Shown piece after piece: positions 15,881-23,496 of a DNA stretch of 34,798 nt. Source of the stretch: JADGGV01 sp035715725. GTDB taxonomy: Bacteria > Gemmatimonadota > Gemmatimonadetes > Longimicrobiales > RSA9. Location: NCBI GenBank assembly GCA_035715725.1, contig DASTKT010000118.1:1-34798 (forward strand), written 5' to 3'. Both the position numbers and the translations under genes were made by a program. The notes beneath the pieces are model-generated. The model was given only the letters and a program-made list of their open reading frames with translations. It had not been told where the DNA came from and did no database searches. Within the stretch, counting starts at the first letter, position 1. Each line of letters begins with the position of its first letter.

Positions 15881-16306
15881 CGCTCCTCCTGAGGTGTCCC
15901 ACGGGGGGTGACAGCCATCCTCCACGGCGCCGCCGCAACGTCTCCCTCGGCGGCCGTCCGGCGCGGGGCCGGACCCGGAGTGGTTGCTGCCGAAGATACG
16001 GCCCCGGCACATCGTCGAATGGGTCATCTGACCCCGTCGGGGCCGAGCGGAGCGGCGACCGTGTCTCCGGCCAGCGGCCGGTGTCGCCGGCCGGGCCGCC
16101 GGCGAGAGGCCGGAGCGCCACCCCGCCGCGCGCCACGCGTTGCCACGTCCCCCTTGCCTCCGGGTGCGGTCCGGCATTTCAATGTTGCCGTCCCCGGCCA
16201 CCGCTCCGGCCCGCCCGGCCGCGGGCACCCCGGCGGCCGCGACGCGGAGCGCCCTCCCGCCCGTCAGCCCCGGCGCCGACGGCGCGTGCCTCCGCGAACG
16301 GTTCGC
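15881..16306. other. Divergent intergenic region
   Basis: 426 nt between the starts of the cupredoxin lipoprotein gene (minus) and the glycosyltransferase gene (plus). Open frames through it have neither a Shine-Dalgarno-supported start nor a recognisable product. It must hold both promoters, but I see no convincing -35/-10 pair on either strand. Confidence 0.55.
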
Positions 16307-17398
16307 ATGCGAATCGTCGGACAGAACGCCTGGCCCGTATTCCGCGGCGGAGAGCGGAGCATCGCCCTGATCATGGCGGGACTGCAGCGGCGCGGGCACG
16401 ACGTGCTGCTGGTGTGCGCCAACCCGGTGGTCGCCGAGAGGTGCGCGGCGTACGGCATCGAGACGGTATCGATCCGCTTCACCGGCGACCTGATGCTCGA
16501 CCGCTCCTACCGCTTCGCCCGCCTCCTCCGCCGCTTCCGTCCCGATGCCGCGCTCCTCGGCACGTTCCGCAAGGTGCTCCCCGCCGCCATCGGCGCCCGC
16601 GCGGCCGGTGTGCCCCGCGTGGTCTGCCGCGTCGGCATCTCGACCGACACCCCGGCGAGCCTCAAGTACCGCCTCGTCTTCCGCCACCTCGTCGACGCCG
16701 TGGTGGTGAACGCCGCCGAGATGCGCGCCGGCTTCCTCGCCGCGGACCCGCGCCTCGACCCCGAGCGCGTCGCGGCCATCCGGACCGGCGTCGTCGCGCC
16801 GGCGCGCATCCGCCCCGCCGGCGCCCTGCGCCGCGAGCTCGCGCTCCCCGACGGCGCGCAGGTCATCGGCGCGCTCGCCTACCTCGCGCCCTTCAAGCGC
16901 CAGCACCGCGTCGTGCGCGCGCTCGCCTCGCTCCCCGAGCACGTGCACTACGTCCTCGCCGGCGACGGGCCCGAACGCCCCGCCCTCGAGGCCCTCGCCA
17001 CCCAGCTCGGCGTGCGCCACCGCCTCCACCTCCTCGGCTTTCGCACCGACGTCGGCGACGTGCTCGCCGCCTTCGACCTCTACGTCGTCAGCTCCGACCG
17101 CGAGGGGATGAGCAACGCGATGCTCGAGGCGCTCGCCTCCGGGATCCCGGTGATCAGCACGCCCGTCAGCGGCGCGCGCGAGGCGCTCGAGCCGCTCCCG
17201 GACGGCACCGCCCCGGGGGTCATCGTCTCCACCGAGCCCGCCGACATCGCCCGCGAGGCGGTCGCGCTGCTCGCCGATCCGGCGCGCCTGCGACGGATGG
17301 GCAGCGCGGCGCGGCGCCGTGCCGAGGAGCGCTTCTCCTATGACCGCATGATCTCCGACTACGAGCGCATCCTCGCCCCCCGCGGCCGTCGGCGCTGA
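16307..17398 (+). CDS. Glycosyltransferase, GT4/GT1-like (GT-B fold)
   Basis: A 363-residue cytosolic glycosyltransferase. The N-terminal Rossmann half starts M-R-I-V-G-Q-N-A-W-P-V-F-R-G-G-E-R, with the Gly-rich loop of GT4 enzymes. The C-terminal half carries the nucleotide-sugar site: Y-V-L-A-G-D-G-P-E-R, then L-L-G-F-R-T-D-V, and the conserved S-S-D-R-E-G-M-S-N-A-M-L-E-A-L-A-S-G (about 264-281) with the E-x7-E pattern. It probably transfers a sugar in polysaccharide or glycolipid assembly; donor and acceptor are unknown and no other cell-surface synthesis gene is adjacent. The ATG at 16307 gives the normal family N-terminus, though the Shine-Dalgarno sequence is weak. Confidence 0.9.
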   Translation: MRIVGQNAWPVFRGGERSIALIMAGLQRRGHDVLLVCANPVVAERCAAYGIETVSIRFTGDLMLDRSYRFARLLRRFRPDAALLGTFRKVLPAAIGARAAGVPRVVCRVGISTDTPASLKYRLVFRHLVDAVVVNAAEMRAGFLAADPRLDPERVAAIRTGVVAPARIRPAGALRRELALPDGAQVIGALAYLAPFKRQHRVVRALASLPEHVHYVLAGDGPERPALEALATQLGVRHRLHLLGFRTDVGDVLAAFDLYVVSSDREGMSNAMLEALASGIPVISTPVSGAREALEPLPDGTAPGVIVSTEPADIAREAVALLADPARLRRMGSAARRRAEERFSYDRMISDYERILAPRGRRR

Positions 17399-17415
17399 GC
17401 CGCGAGCGCGCCTGG

Positions 17416-17437
17416 GCCCCCGCGCGCCCGCGGGGGC
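17416..17437 (+). terminator. Hairpin after the glycosyltransferase gene
   Basis: GCCCCCGCG-CGCC-CGCGGGGGC is a perfect 9-bp stem with a four-base loop, 17 nt after the stop at 17398 and upstream of the next promoter. It lacks a T-run. Confidence 0.5.
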
Positions 17438-17500
17438 GCGACCCGGCTCGGCGCCCGCGTCGAGCCGCGCGCCCTCGGCCCCGTCCCCGCCGCGACCCCC

Positions 17501-17529
17501 TTCGCATATCCGCCCCGACCACATATAAT
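17501..17529 (+). promoter_or_regulatory. Sigma-70-type promoter of the DUF305/LVIVD unit (copy 2)
   Basis: A consensus TATAAT -10 (17524-17529) stands out in this GC-rich sequence; TTCGCA (17501-17506, four of six consensus bases) lies 17 nt upstream. Transcription would start near 17536, about 50 nt before the DUF305 start. Confidence 0.7.
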
Positions 17530-17584
17530 TGCGTCATACTTCGCGCGAGCCGTCACCCATCATCGTCCCGCACTTGCGAGCGAC

Positions 17585-18274
17585 ATGAGCGCATCACGCA
17601 CCTGCTGCATTGGCGCAGCCTTCCTCGCCGTGCTGGCCGCCGCGGCCTGCGGCGGCACGGCCCGGGCGGGCGCGGCGCCGACGCCCCGGCCGACCGGCGC
17701 CTCGACGGCGGAGATCGAGGCGATCTACCGCGCCCGGATGGACAGCGCCCGCATGCACGTCAGCGAGGCCGACGTCCATTTCATGACCGGCATGATCGGC
17801 CACCACGCGCAGGCGCTCGTCATGGCCGGGTTCGCCCCCAGCCACGGCGCCAGCGCGTCGGTGCAGACGCTGTGCGCCCGGATCATCAACGCCCAGACCG
17901 ACGAGATCGCCACGATGCAGCAGTGGCTCCGCGACCGCGGGCAGCCGGCGCCCGAGGTGCACGTCATGGGGTCGACGGTGATGGTGCACGGTGACGAGCA
18001 CGCCATGCACATGCCCGGGATGCTGACGCCGGAGCAGATGCAGGAGCTCGACCGGGCGCGGGGCGCGGAGTTCGACCGCCTCTTCCTGACGTTCATGATC
18101 CAGCATCACCGCGGGGCCGTCACCATGGTGCACGACCTCTTCGGCACCGACGGTGCCGGGCAGGACGAGGCGGTGTTCAAGTTCGCCTCCGACGTGCAGG
18201 TGGATCAGACCACGGAGATCGCCCGGATGGAACGCATGCTGTCGGCGCTGACCGCCGCCGGTCACGCACCCTGA
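17585..18274 (+). CDS. DUF305 lipoprotein (copy 2)
   Basis: A 229-residue predicted lipoprotein (Cys22 after L-A-A-A-A) of exactly the same length as the DUF305 protein at 9782-10471. It has the two His-pair motifs M-I-G-H-H-A-Q-A-L (about 69) and M-I-Q-H-H-R-G-A-V (about 172). Its centre is Met/His-rich (H-V-M-G-S-T-V-M-V-H-G-D-E-H-A-M-H-M-P-G-M), a composition typical of extracytoplasmic Cu(I)/Cu(II) sites, where copy 1 is His-rich. It is first in an operon with the LVIVD gene 56 nt downstream and is served by the promoter at 17501-17529. Metal binding is inferred; no enzymatic role is known for the family. Confidence 0.92.
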   Translation: MSASRTCCIGAAFLAVLAAAACGGTARAGAAPTPRPTGASTAEIEAIYRARMDSARMHVSEADVHFMTGMIGHHAQALVMAGFAPSHGASASVQTLCARIINAQTDEIATMQQWLRDRGQPAPEVHVMGSTVMVHGDEHAMHMPGMLTPEQMQELDRARGAEFDRLFLTFMIQHHRGAVTMVHDLFGTDGAGQDEAVFKFASDVQVDQTTEIARMERMLSALTAAGHAP

Positions 18275-18330
18275 CCACCCCCCCGGCGACGGTGGCGCCG
18301 CCACGCTTCGCCCCCAACAAAGGAACCCGT

Positions 18331-20355
18331 ATGGCCTCCGTTCCCACGCCGTGCCATCCCCTCGCCCGACCGGCCTCCGGTCGGCTCCGGCTTCTCCCAC
18401 TGGCCATCGCGCTGCTCGGCGCGGCCGCCTGCGCCTCCGCCAGCGGCGGCTCGGGCGCGGCCACGCCGACGCCCGGCGGCGCCGCCTCGAAGGGGGCGCC
18501 GAGCCCCGATCCCCGCATCGGGCTGCGCGCGGGGCTGATGGATGCCCAGGAGGCGGTGTGGAACCTGCGCGTCGTCTCGAAGACGCCGCCGTCGCGGGAC
18601 TTCATCGGCGTCACGAACTCCGATCTCGCGTTCAGCGGCAAGTACGCGATCCAGGGCAACTACAACGGCTACCAGGTCTGGGACATCTCGAACCCGAGCC
18701 AGCCGACGCTCGCGGTCGGCTACGTCTGCCCCGCGTCGCAGAGCGACGTCTCCGTCTACAAGAACCTGCTCTTCGTGTCCGGTGAGGGGCTGACCGGCCG
18801 CCTCGACTGCGGCCGCGAGGGCGTGCACGAGGCCGTCAGCAAGGACCGCCTGCGCGGACTCCGCATCTTCGACATCAGCGACATCCAGAACCCGAAGAAC
18901 GTCGGCAACGTCCAGACGTGCCGCGGCTCGCACACGCACACGGTGCTCGTCGACCCGAAGGACACGGAGAACGTCTACGTCTACATCTCCGGCTCCGCGG
19001 GCGTGCGTCCGGACGCCGAGCTCCCCGGCTGCTCCAGCGCTTCGCCGAGCGAGGACCCGAACTCCGCGCTCTTCCGGATCGAGGTCATCAAGGTGCCGCT
19101 CGCGCACCCCGAGCAGGCTGCGATCGTCAGCTCGCCGCGCATCTTCAACGACCTCGTCGCCCCGCCGAAGCACGGCCTGGCGCCGGAGGACATCAAGAAC
19201 CTCGAGGAGGCCAGGAAGCGCGGCGCCTTCATCGCCGACATCGAGGGCGAGCAGTTCATCCTCCCGGACCGCATGACCCGGCCGATGCTCGACAGCATCG
19301 TGAAGGCGCGCGGCGCCACCGGCGCGCCCACGGCCGCGGACAGCGCCGCGTTGCGCCAGGCCATCCCGGCGATGGTCGCGCGCATGATCGGCAGCCGCCC
19401 CGGCGCGAACGGCCCGCGCCCCGGACCGACGCAGTGCCACGACATCACGGTCTACCCGGCGATCGGCCTGGCCGGCGGCGCCTGCGAGGGCTACGGGCTC
19501 CTCCTCGACATCAGCGACCCGGTCAACCCGAAGCGCCTCACCGCCGTCAGCGACTCGAACTTCTCCTACTGGCACTCGGCCACGTTCAACAACGACGGCA
19601 CGAAGATCCTCTTCAGCGACGAGTGGGGCGGCGGCGGCCAGCCGAAGTGCCGGGCCACCGACCCGAAGGAGTGGGGCGCCGACGCGATCTTCACGCTCCA
19701 GGACCGGCAGATGCACTTCCAGAGCTACTACAAGCTGCCGGCGCCGCAGACGTCGTTCGAGAACTGCGTGGCGCACAACGGCTCGCTGATCCCGATCCCC
19801 GGCCGCGACGTCATGGTCCAGGCCTGGTACCAGGGCGGCATCTCGGTCTTCGACTGGACGGACGCCGCCCACCCGAAGGAGATCGCCTTCTTCGACCGCG
19901 GCCCGTCGGATTCGACCCGCATGGGCCCCGGCGGGAGCTGGTCGGTCTACTGGTACAACGGCGTCCTGGTCAGCTCGGAGATCGCCCGCGGCCTCGACAT
20001 CTTCGAGCTCGCGCCGAGCGCGTTCCTCTCGCAGAACGAGATCGACGCCGCCAAGTCGGTGAAGCTCGAGTACCTGAACACGCAGGGCCAGCCGAAGTAC
20101 GTCTGGCCGGCCACGTTCTCGCTGGCCCGCGCGTACCTGGACCAGCTCGAGCGCTCGAAGGGGCTCCCCGCCGCCCGGATCGCCGCCGCGCGCCACGACC
20201 TCGCCGCCGCGGAGTCCGCCTCCGGCGCGGCCCGGCGCGACGCGCTCTCGAAGCTCGCCGCGCAGCTCGACGGCGAGGACAGCGGATCCGCCGACGCCGC
20301 GAAGGTGCACCTGCTCGCCGGCGCCGTCCGCGACCTCGCGGCCGCCACGCAGTGA
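18331..20355 (+). CDS. LVIVD-repeat lipoprotein (copy 2)
   Basis: A 674-residue homologue of the protein at 7915-9726, but a predicted lipoprotein (L-L-G-A-A-A-C, Cys34) rather than a freely secreted one. LVIVD-type repeats include Y-Q-V-W-D-I-S-N-P, L-R-I-F-D-I-S-D and I-S-V-F-D-W-T-D, and the same Cys motifs occur (Q-T-C-R-G-S-H-T-H-T, Q-C-H-D-I-T, E-N-C-V-A-H-N-G). Compared with copy 1 it has about 70 extra residues, mostly charged or helical, before the Q-C-H-D-I-T motif. The helical C-terminus is shared. ATG at 18331 behind AAAGGA. It probably acts with the upstream DUF305 lipoprotein at the cell surface; the molecular role is unknown. Confidence 0.9.
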   Translation: MASVPTPCHPLARPASGRLRLLPLAIALLGAAACASASGGSGAATPTPGGAASKGAPSPDPRIGLRAGLMDAQEAVWNLRVVSKTPPSRDFIGVTNSDLAFSGKYAIQGNYNGYQVWDISNPSQPTLAVGYVCPASQSDVSVYKNLLFVSGEGLTGRLDCGREGVHEAVSKDRLRGLRIFDISDIQNPKNVGNVQTCRGSHTHTVLVDPKDTENVYVYISGSAGVRPDAELPGCSSASPSEDPNSALFRIEVIKVPLAHPEQAAIVSSPRIFNDLVAPPKHGLAPEDIKNLEEARKRGAFIADIEGEQFILPDRMTRPMLDSIVKARGATGAPTAADSAALRQAIPAMVARMIGSRPGANGPRPGPTQCHDITVYPAIGLAGGACEGYGLLLDISDPVNPKRLTAVSDSNFSYWHSATFNNDGTKILFSDEWGGGGQPKCRATDPKEWGADAIFTLQDRQMHFQSYYKLPAPQTSFENCVAHNGSLIPIPGRDVMVQAWYQGGISVFDWTDAAHPKEIAFFDRGPSDSTRMGPGGSWSVYWYNGVLVSSEIARGLDIFELAPSAFLSQNEIDAAKSVKLEYLNTQGQPKYVWPATFSLARAYLDQLERSKGLPAARIAAARHDLAAAESASGAARRDALSKLAAQLDGEDSGSADAAKVHLLAGAVRDLAAATQ

Positions 20356-20363
20356 GCCCGCCG

Positions 20364-20385
20364 CTCGGCTCCGCCGCGAGCCGAG
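20364..20385 (+). terminator. Hairpin after LVIVD copy 2
   Basis: CTCGGCTC and GAGCCGAG pair perfectly around a 6-nt loop, 9 nt past the stop codon. With the longer palindrome that follows, it forms a tandem transcription end. Confidence 0.45.
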
Positions 20386-20390
20386 AGACG

Positions 20391-20428
20391 ACACGGGGCC
20401 GGCGCGCGATCGCGCGCCGGCCCCGTGT
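20391..20428. terminator. 38-bp perfect palindrome, likely bidirectional terminator
   Basis: A perfect 38-nt palindrome (19-nt arms, from ACACGGGGCC to GGCCCCGTGT), followed by GTTGGTGG. It lies between the convergent LVIVD gene (ends 20355) and thioredoxin-like gene (ends 20507), so it could serve both strands. Confidence 0.7.
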
Positions 20429-20506
20429 GTTGGTGGCGCCCCCCCGCGCCGCGCGGCACGCCGGCGCCAGAAGCGCGCGACGCCGCCCCGGACGCTCCAC
20501 GCTCGC

Positions 20507-21088
20507 TCAGCGCGGATGCCCCGTCCGCGCCACGTTCGCCTGCGTCTGCAGGTGCTTGCTCTCGGTTCGGGTCGCGCGCCACGCCGGCACCGGCAGGCCC
20601 TGGAGCACCTGCAGCAGCTCCCGGTGCAGCTCCCCCGCCTCGCGGCATTCGCCATCCGCGCCGCCGCGCTCCGACGAACGCGAGCCGGCCGACGGGCACG
20701 GCTCCCACACCCCGAGCTGGACCCAGTCCTCGTCCATGACCACGCAGACCGGCGCGGCGCCCGTGTCCTCCGGGAGGAACTGCCGGCGCAGGTCCCCCGC
20801 GTCCTCCCACGGCAGGATCCGCACGTCCACGCCCTCGCCCTCCCCCGCCTGCTCGCACGCCTTCACGATCCACGGCAGCGTGTCCAGCGCCGCCCCGTCC
20901 AGCTCCGCTCCGGGACCCATCAGGCATGCCACGTAGCGGGTCGCGTCGAGCTCCTGGTAGTCCGCGCGCAGCGCCCCCAGCGCCGCGCGGTCGTAGCGAG
21001 CCTCCCACTCGTGACATCGATCGCCAAGCCGTTCGAGCCATTGCTCCCAGCTCAACCCGTCGCGATATCGCTCCCTCGGAATCGGCAC
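20507..21088 (-). CDS. Thioredoxin-fold protein lacking the CxxC active site
   Basis: A 193-residue cytosolic protein with the pattern of the Thioredoxin_9-like family: an N-terminal R-E-R-Y-R-D-G-L-S-W-E-Q-W-L helix, a central L-P-W-I-V-K-A-C ... V-R-I-L-P-W-E-D-A-G-D-L-R-R-Q-F, and A-P-V-C-V-V-M-D-E-D containing the cis-Pro. Where relatives have a Trp-Cys redox motif this protein has C-L-M-G-P-G-A-E-L-D-G, so oxidoreductase activity is doubtful. I chose the GTG at 21088, preceded by GGAGGT, because codons upstream lose the usual third-position GC bias; an ATG at 21154 in the same frame would add 22 residues. It follows the DUF2721 gene on the same strand. Confidence 0.75.
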   Translation of the reverse strand: MPIPRERYRDGLSWEQWLERLGDRCHEWEARYDRAALGALRADYQELDATRYVACLMGPGAELDGAALDTLPWIVKACEQAGEGEGVDVRILPWEDAGDLRRQFLPEDTGAAPVCVVMDEDWVQLGVWEPCPSAGSRSSERGGADGECREAGELHRELLQVLQGLPVPAWRATRTESKHLQTQANVARTGHPR

Positions 21089-21186
21089 GTCGACCTCCGG
21101 CTTCTCATGCGCCTCCGCCCCCTGGCTTGGGGTTGCAAGCTTAAGGCCGAACATGACTTAGACCGAAGCGACGTTGGCGGCGGGAG

Positions 21187-21735
21187 TCACCTGCGGAACG
21201 GCCGCAGCGACCGCCGGTGGCCGCGCAGCAGCTCCGGCGACGCGCGACTCCGCCCATCCTGCCAGACGTAGTCCATCTCCGCCTCGAGCGCGGCCAGCGC
21301 CAACCGCGACTCGTGCACGAGCAGCACGCTGGCGTGAAGCAGGTAGCCCGCTCCCGTGAGGCCGAGCGAGATCGGCACCCACGCGTACTGCCGGCCGATC
21401 ACCGCCACGACCCCGATCGCCGCGCTGGTGGCCACGAACACGCCGAGAGCCCAGTACAGCTTCGCGAGCGCCCGCTGGAGGAGCCGGGAGCGCGTCGTGC
21501 TCATGTCGAGCTGCGCGAACAGCATGCGGAGCTCCGGCGACGGAGTCCCGCCCTCGCCATCCCCTCCCGGCGGGTCCTCGGCGAGCTCCGCGAAGCGGCG
21601 CGAGGTGTCGCGAGCGCGGTCGACGGCCCGGTTCAACCGGCCCGATGTGGCGATGATCAGCGAGCCGCACGCCGAGATGAGGACGGCGGGCGTGATCATG
21701 GCGGACAGAACGGACAGCGCGTCCGGTGGACTCAT
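21187..21735 (-). CDS. DUF2721-family membrane protein
   Basis: A 182-residue inner-membrane protein. The N-terminus A-L-S-V-L-S-A-M-I-T-P-A-V-L-I-S-A-C-G-S and the following T-S-G-R-L-N-R-A-V-D-R-A-R are the hallmark of DUF2721. One helix precedes a charged cytosolic segment (about 40-85), and two helices follow near 97-117 and 122-143. Function is unknown. I chose the ATG at 21735, with AAAGGA upstream, because it gives the family N-terminus; frame sequence further upstream is not membrane-like. It may share a transcript with the thioredoxin-like gene. Confidence 0.85.
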   Translation of the reverse strand: MSPPDALSVLSAMITPAVLISACGSLIIATSGRLNRAVDRARDTSRRFAELAEDPPGGDGEGGTPSPELRMLFAQLDMSTTRSRLLQRALAKLYWALGVFVATSAAIGVVAVIGRQYAWVPISLGLTGAGYLLHASVLLVHESRLALAALEAEMDYVWQDGRSRASPELLRGHRRSLRPFRR

Positions 21736-22131
21736 CCTCGTGCGATCCTTTCGGTGGCGGCCGCTGGCGCCGTGCTCGGGCGGCGGGATGGCCACGCCGA
21801 ACCCCGCCAGCCCCCAACGCCGCGCGGCCGTAACGGTTCCGCGCCCATTCAGGTACAACGGCATTCCGCCGAAGAGAAGGGCCGCCTCTCGCCCCGCGCG
21901 GTCATCCTTGCCTCCGCCCCACGCGCCGACGTAGTCTTGCGTTCGCTGTCGCTCCGCTTGTCGCTCGCCTTTCCCTCACGTGCGATCTCCACGGGCCATC
22001 TCCTGGCCGCGTCGGTCCAATTCGCGAGTTTCGGGCACATCGAAGCAGGTCCGGTCTGTCGTCGCGACGGCGCCGGTGGCCGTCGCCGCGTTGTCGGGAG
22101 CCCACGGTCCACCACCGAACAGGAGGCCAGG
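21736..22131. other. Divergent intergenic region
   Basis: 396 nt between the DUF2721 start (minus) and the propeller gene start (plus). No open frame here has a supported start. Promoters for both directions should lie here, but I cannot assign -35/-10 pairs with confidence. It ends in AGGAGG, the ribosome-binding site of the gene at 22132. Confidence 0.5.
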
Positions 22132-23463
22132 ATGCCAGCCAGCCGGTTGCTCACCAGCTCGCAGCAAGCCGTCCGTCTGCTCGACGCCGCCAGCGGCGGC
22201 CAGGAGTGGCAGTTCGGCCCGGTCGCGGCGAACACCTCGTGCGTGGTCGTGAAGGGGCCGACGCCCAGCGCCGACCACCTCTACGTCGGCACCGCCGACG
22301 GCTGGGTCTACAAGCTGTCGTTCGAGACCGGCGCGCAGCTGGCGAAGTTCGCGGTCGGCGGAACCGCCTGGGGGCTCGCCTACGCGGACGGGGTGGTCTA
22401 CGTGAACGCCGGCACCACGCTGCAAGCCCACCACGCCACCGCCGGCCTGCTCTGGACCCAGAACATGGGCGACCTGGCCTGGGGAAACCCGGTCGTCGCG
22501 AACGGGATCGTCTACAGCGGCTCCTGGGACGGGAAGCTCTACGCCGTCGATGTGAACGGGAGCCCGGCGTGGATCTCGACGGCGTTCAACTACTTCGCCG
22601 CCGAGCCGACGGTCGTGGACGGCGTGGTCTACGTGGCCACGCTGACGGAGCAGCTCGTGGCGCTGGACGCCGCGACCGGCGCGGTGATCTGGCAGGCGCA
22701 ATCGAGCAACAAGGCGAACATCGTCGACCCCGTGACGGTCGCGAACGGGCGCGTCTACGCCGGCACCCACTGGGGCGGGCTCCTTTGCTCGTTCGACGCC
22801 GCGACCGGCGTCGAGCAATGGAGCGTGAGCGTCGGCGGCCATCCGGCGGTAGCGCTCTACCGGGACGGCCGCATCTACGTCGCCACCGAGCACGGCGCCG
22901 GCCCCGGCTATCTGCGCGCCTTCGACGCCGGCAGCGGGATGCTCCTCTGGACGTCCCAGACCCCGACCGGCTCGGCCGGCGACGCCGTCTCGCGCCCGGC
23001 CGCCGACGAAGGGACGAACACGGCGTTCGCCTTCGTCACCTCGCAGGATGGACACGCGTACGCGTTCGACCGCGACACCGGCGGATCCGCCTGGAAGGTG
23101 GCGATCGGCACCGGCTGGCCCGTCGACCCCGCCTGGACGGATGCGCAGGGCTCGCTCGTGCCGCACGACCACCGCTACTACGCCGCCATCGATCCGCTCG
23201 CCCTCGTGCTGCGCGGCGACATCTACGTGAAGATCAACCTGCCGTACCCGCAGCCGGTCGAGGTGCTGGCCGCCCGCGTGCGCAAGATGGCCGGCGGCAT
23301 GAACCGCGCGGAGAAGAACGACGCCCTCGCGCAGCTCAAGTCGCTCGACACGGTCGCCCGGATGATGCAGCAGGCGATCCGGAAGGCCGGCGTCAGGAGC
23401 GGCCGACAGGCGCGCTACCGGACGGAGGTCCCGGTGCCGGCGGGTGGCGCGCCCCGGGAATAA
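22132..23463 (+). CDS. PQQ-like beta-propeller protein without signal peptide
   Basis: A 443-residue protein of repeated blades typical of the PQQ-enzyme/BamB propeller: D-G-W-V-Y-K-L-S-F-E-T-G-A, D-G-K-L-Y-A-V-D-V-N-G, L-V-A-L-D-A-A-T-G-A-V-I-W-Q, C-S-F-D-A-A-T-G-V-E-Q-W, and Y-A-F-D-R-D-T-G-G-S-A-W-K. At least seven blades span residues 10-345; a helical tail (A-R-V-R-K-M-A-G-G-M-N-R-A-E-K-N-D) follows. Unlike BamB or quinoprotein dehydrogenases it has no signal peptide, and I see no quinone-site residues, so a cytosolic binding or scaffold role is likelier than catalysis. It ends 33 nt before the phosphoketolase gene. ATG at 22132 behind AGGAGG. Confidence 0.85.
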   Translation: MPASRLLTSSQQAVRLLDAASGGQEWQFGPVAANTSCVVVKGPTPSADHLYVGTADGWVYKLSFETGAQLAKFAVGGTAWGLAYADGVVYVNAGTTLQAHHATAGLLWTQNMGDLAWGNPVVANGIVYSGSWDGKLYAVDVNGSPAWISTAFNYFAAEPTVVDGVVYVATLTEQLVALDAATGAVIWQAQSSNKANIVDPVTVANGRVYAGTHWGGLLCSFDAATGVEQWSVSVGGHPAVALYRDGRIYVATEHGAGPGYLRAFDAGSGMLLWTSQTPTGSAGDAVSRPAADEGTNTAFAFVTSQDGHAYAFDRDTGGSAWKVAIGTGWPVDPAWTDAQGSLVPHDHRYYAAIDPLALVLRGDIYVKINLPYPQPVEVLAARVRKMAGGMNRAEKNDALAQLKSLDTVARMMQQAIRKAGVRSGRQARYRTEVPVPAGGAPRE

Positions 23464-23496
23464 CCCGGCGTTCCGTGCATCTGCGGGGCGGAGGCC

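Noticed and set aside
15908..16306. N-terminal extension of the glycosyltransferase
   Set aside because: The upstream in-frame sequence is Ala/Pro/Arg-rich and lacks the GT-B fold. The family N-terminus begins at the ATG at 16307.
18262..20655. A 797-codon open frame antisense to the LVIVD copy 2 gene
   Set aside because: The high third-position GC of the sense gene removes stop codons from other frames. The antisense product is Arg/Ala/Val repeats without domains, while the sense strand encodes a recognisable family.
22132..23463. BamB or quinoprotein alcohol dehydrogenase
   Set aside because: No signal peptide or lipobox, no quinone-site cysteines, and the neighbour is a central-metabolism enzyme.
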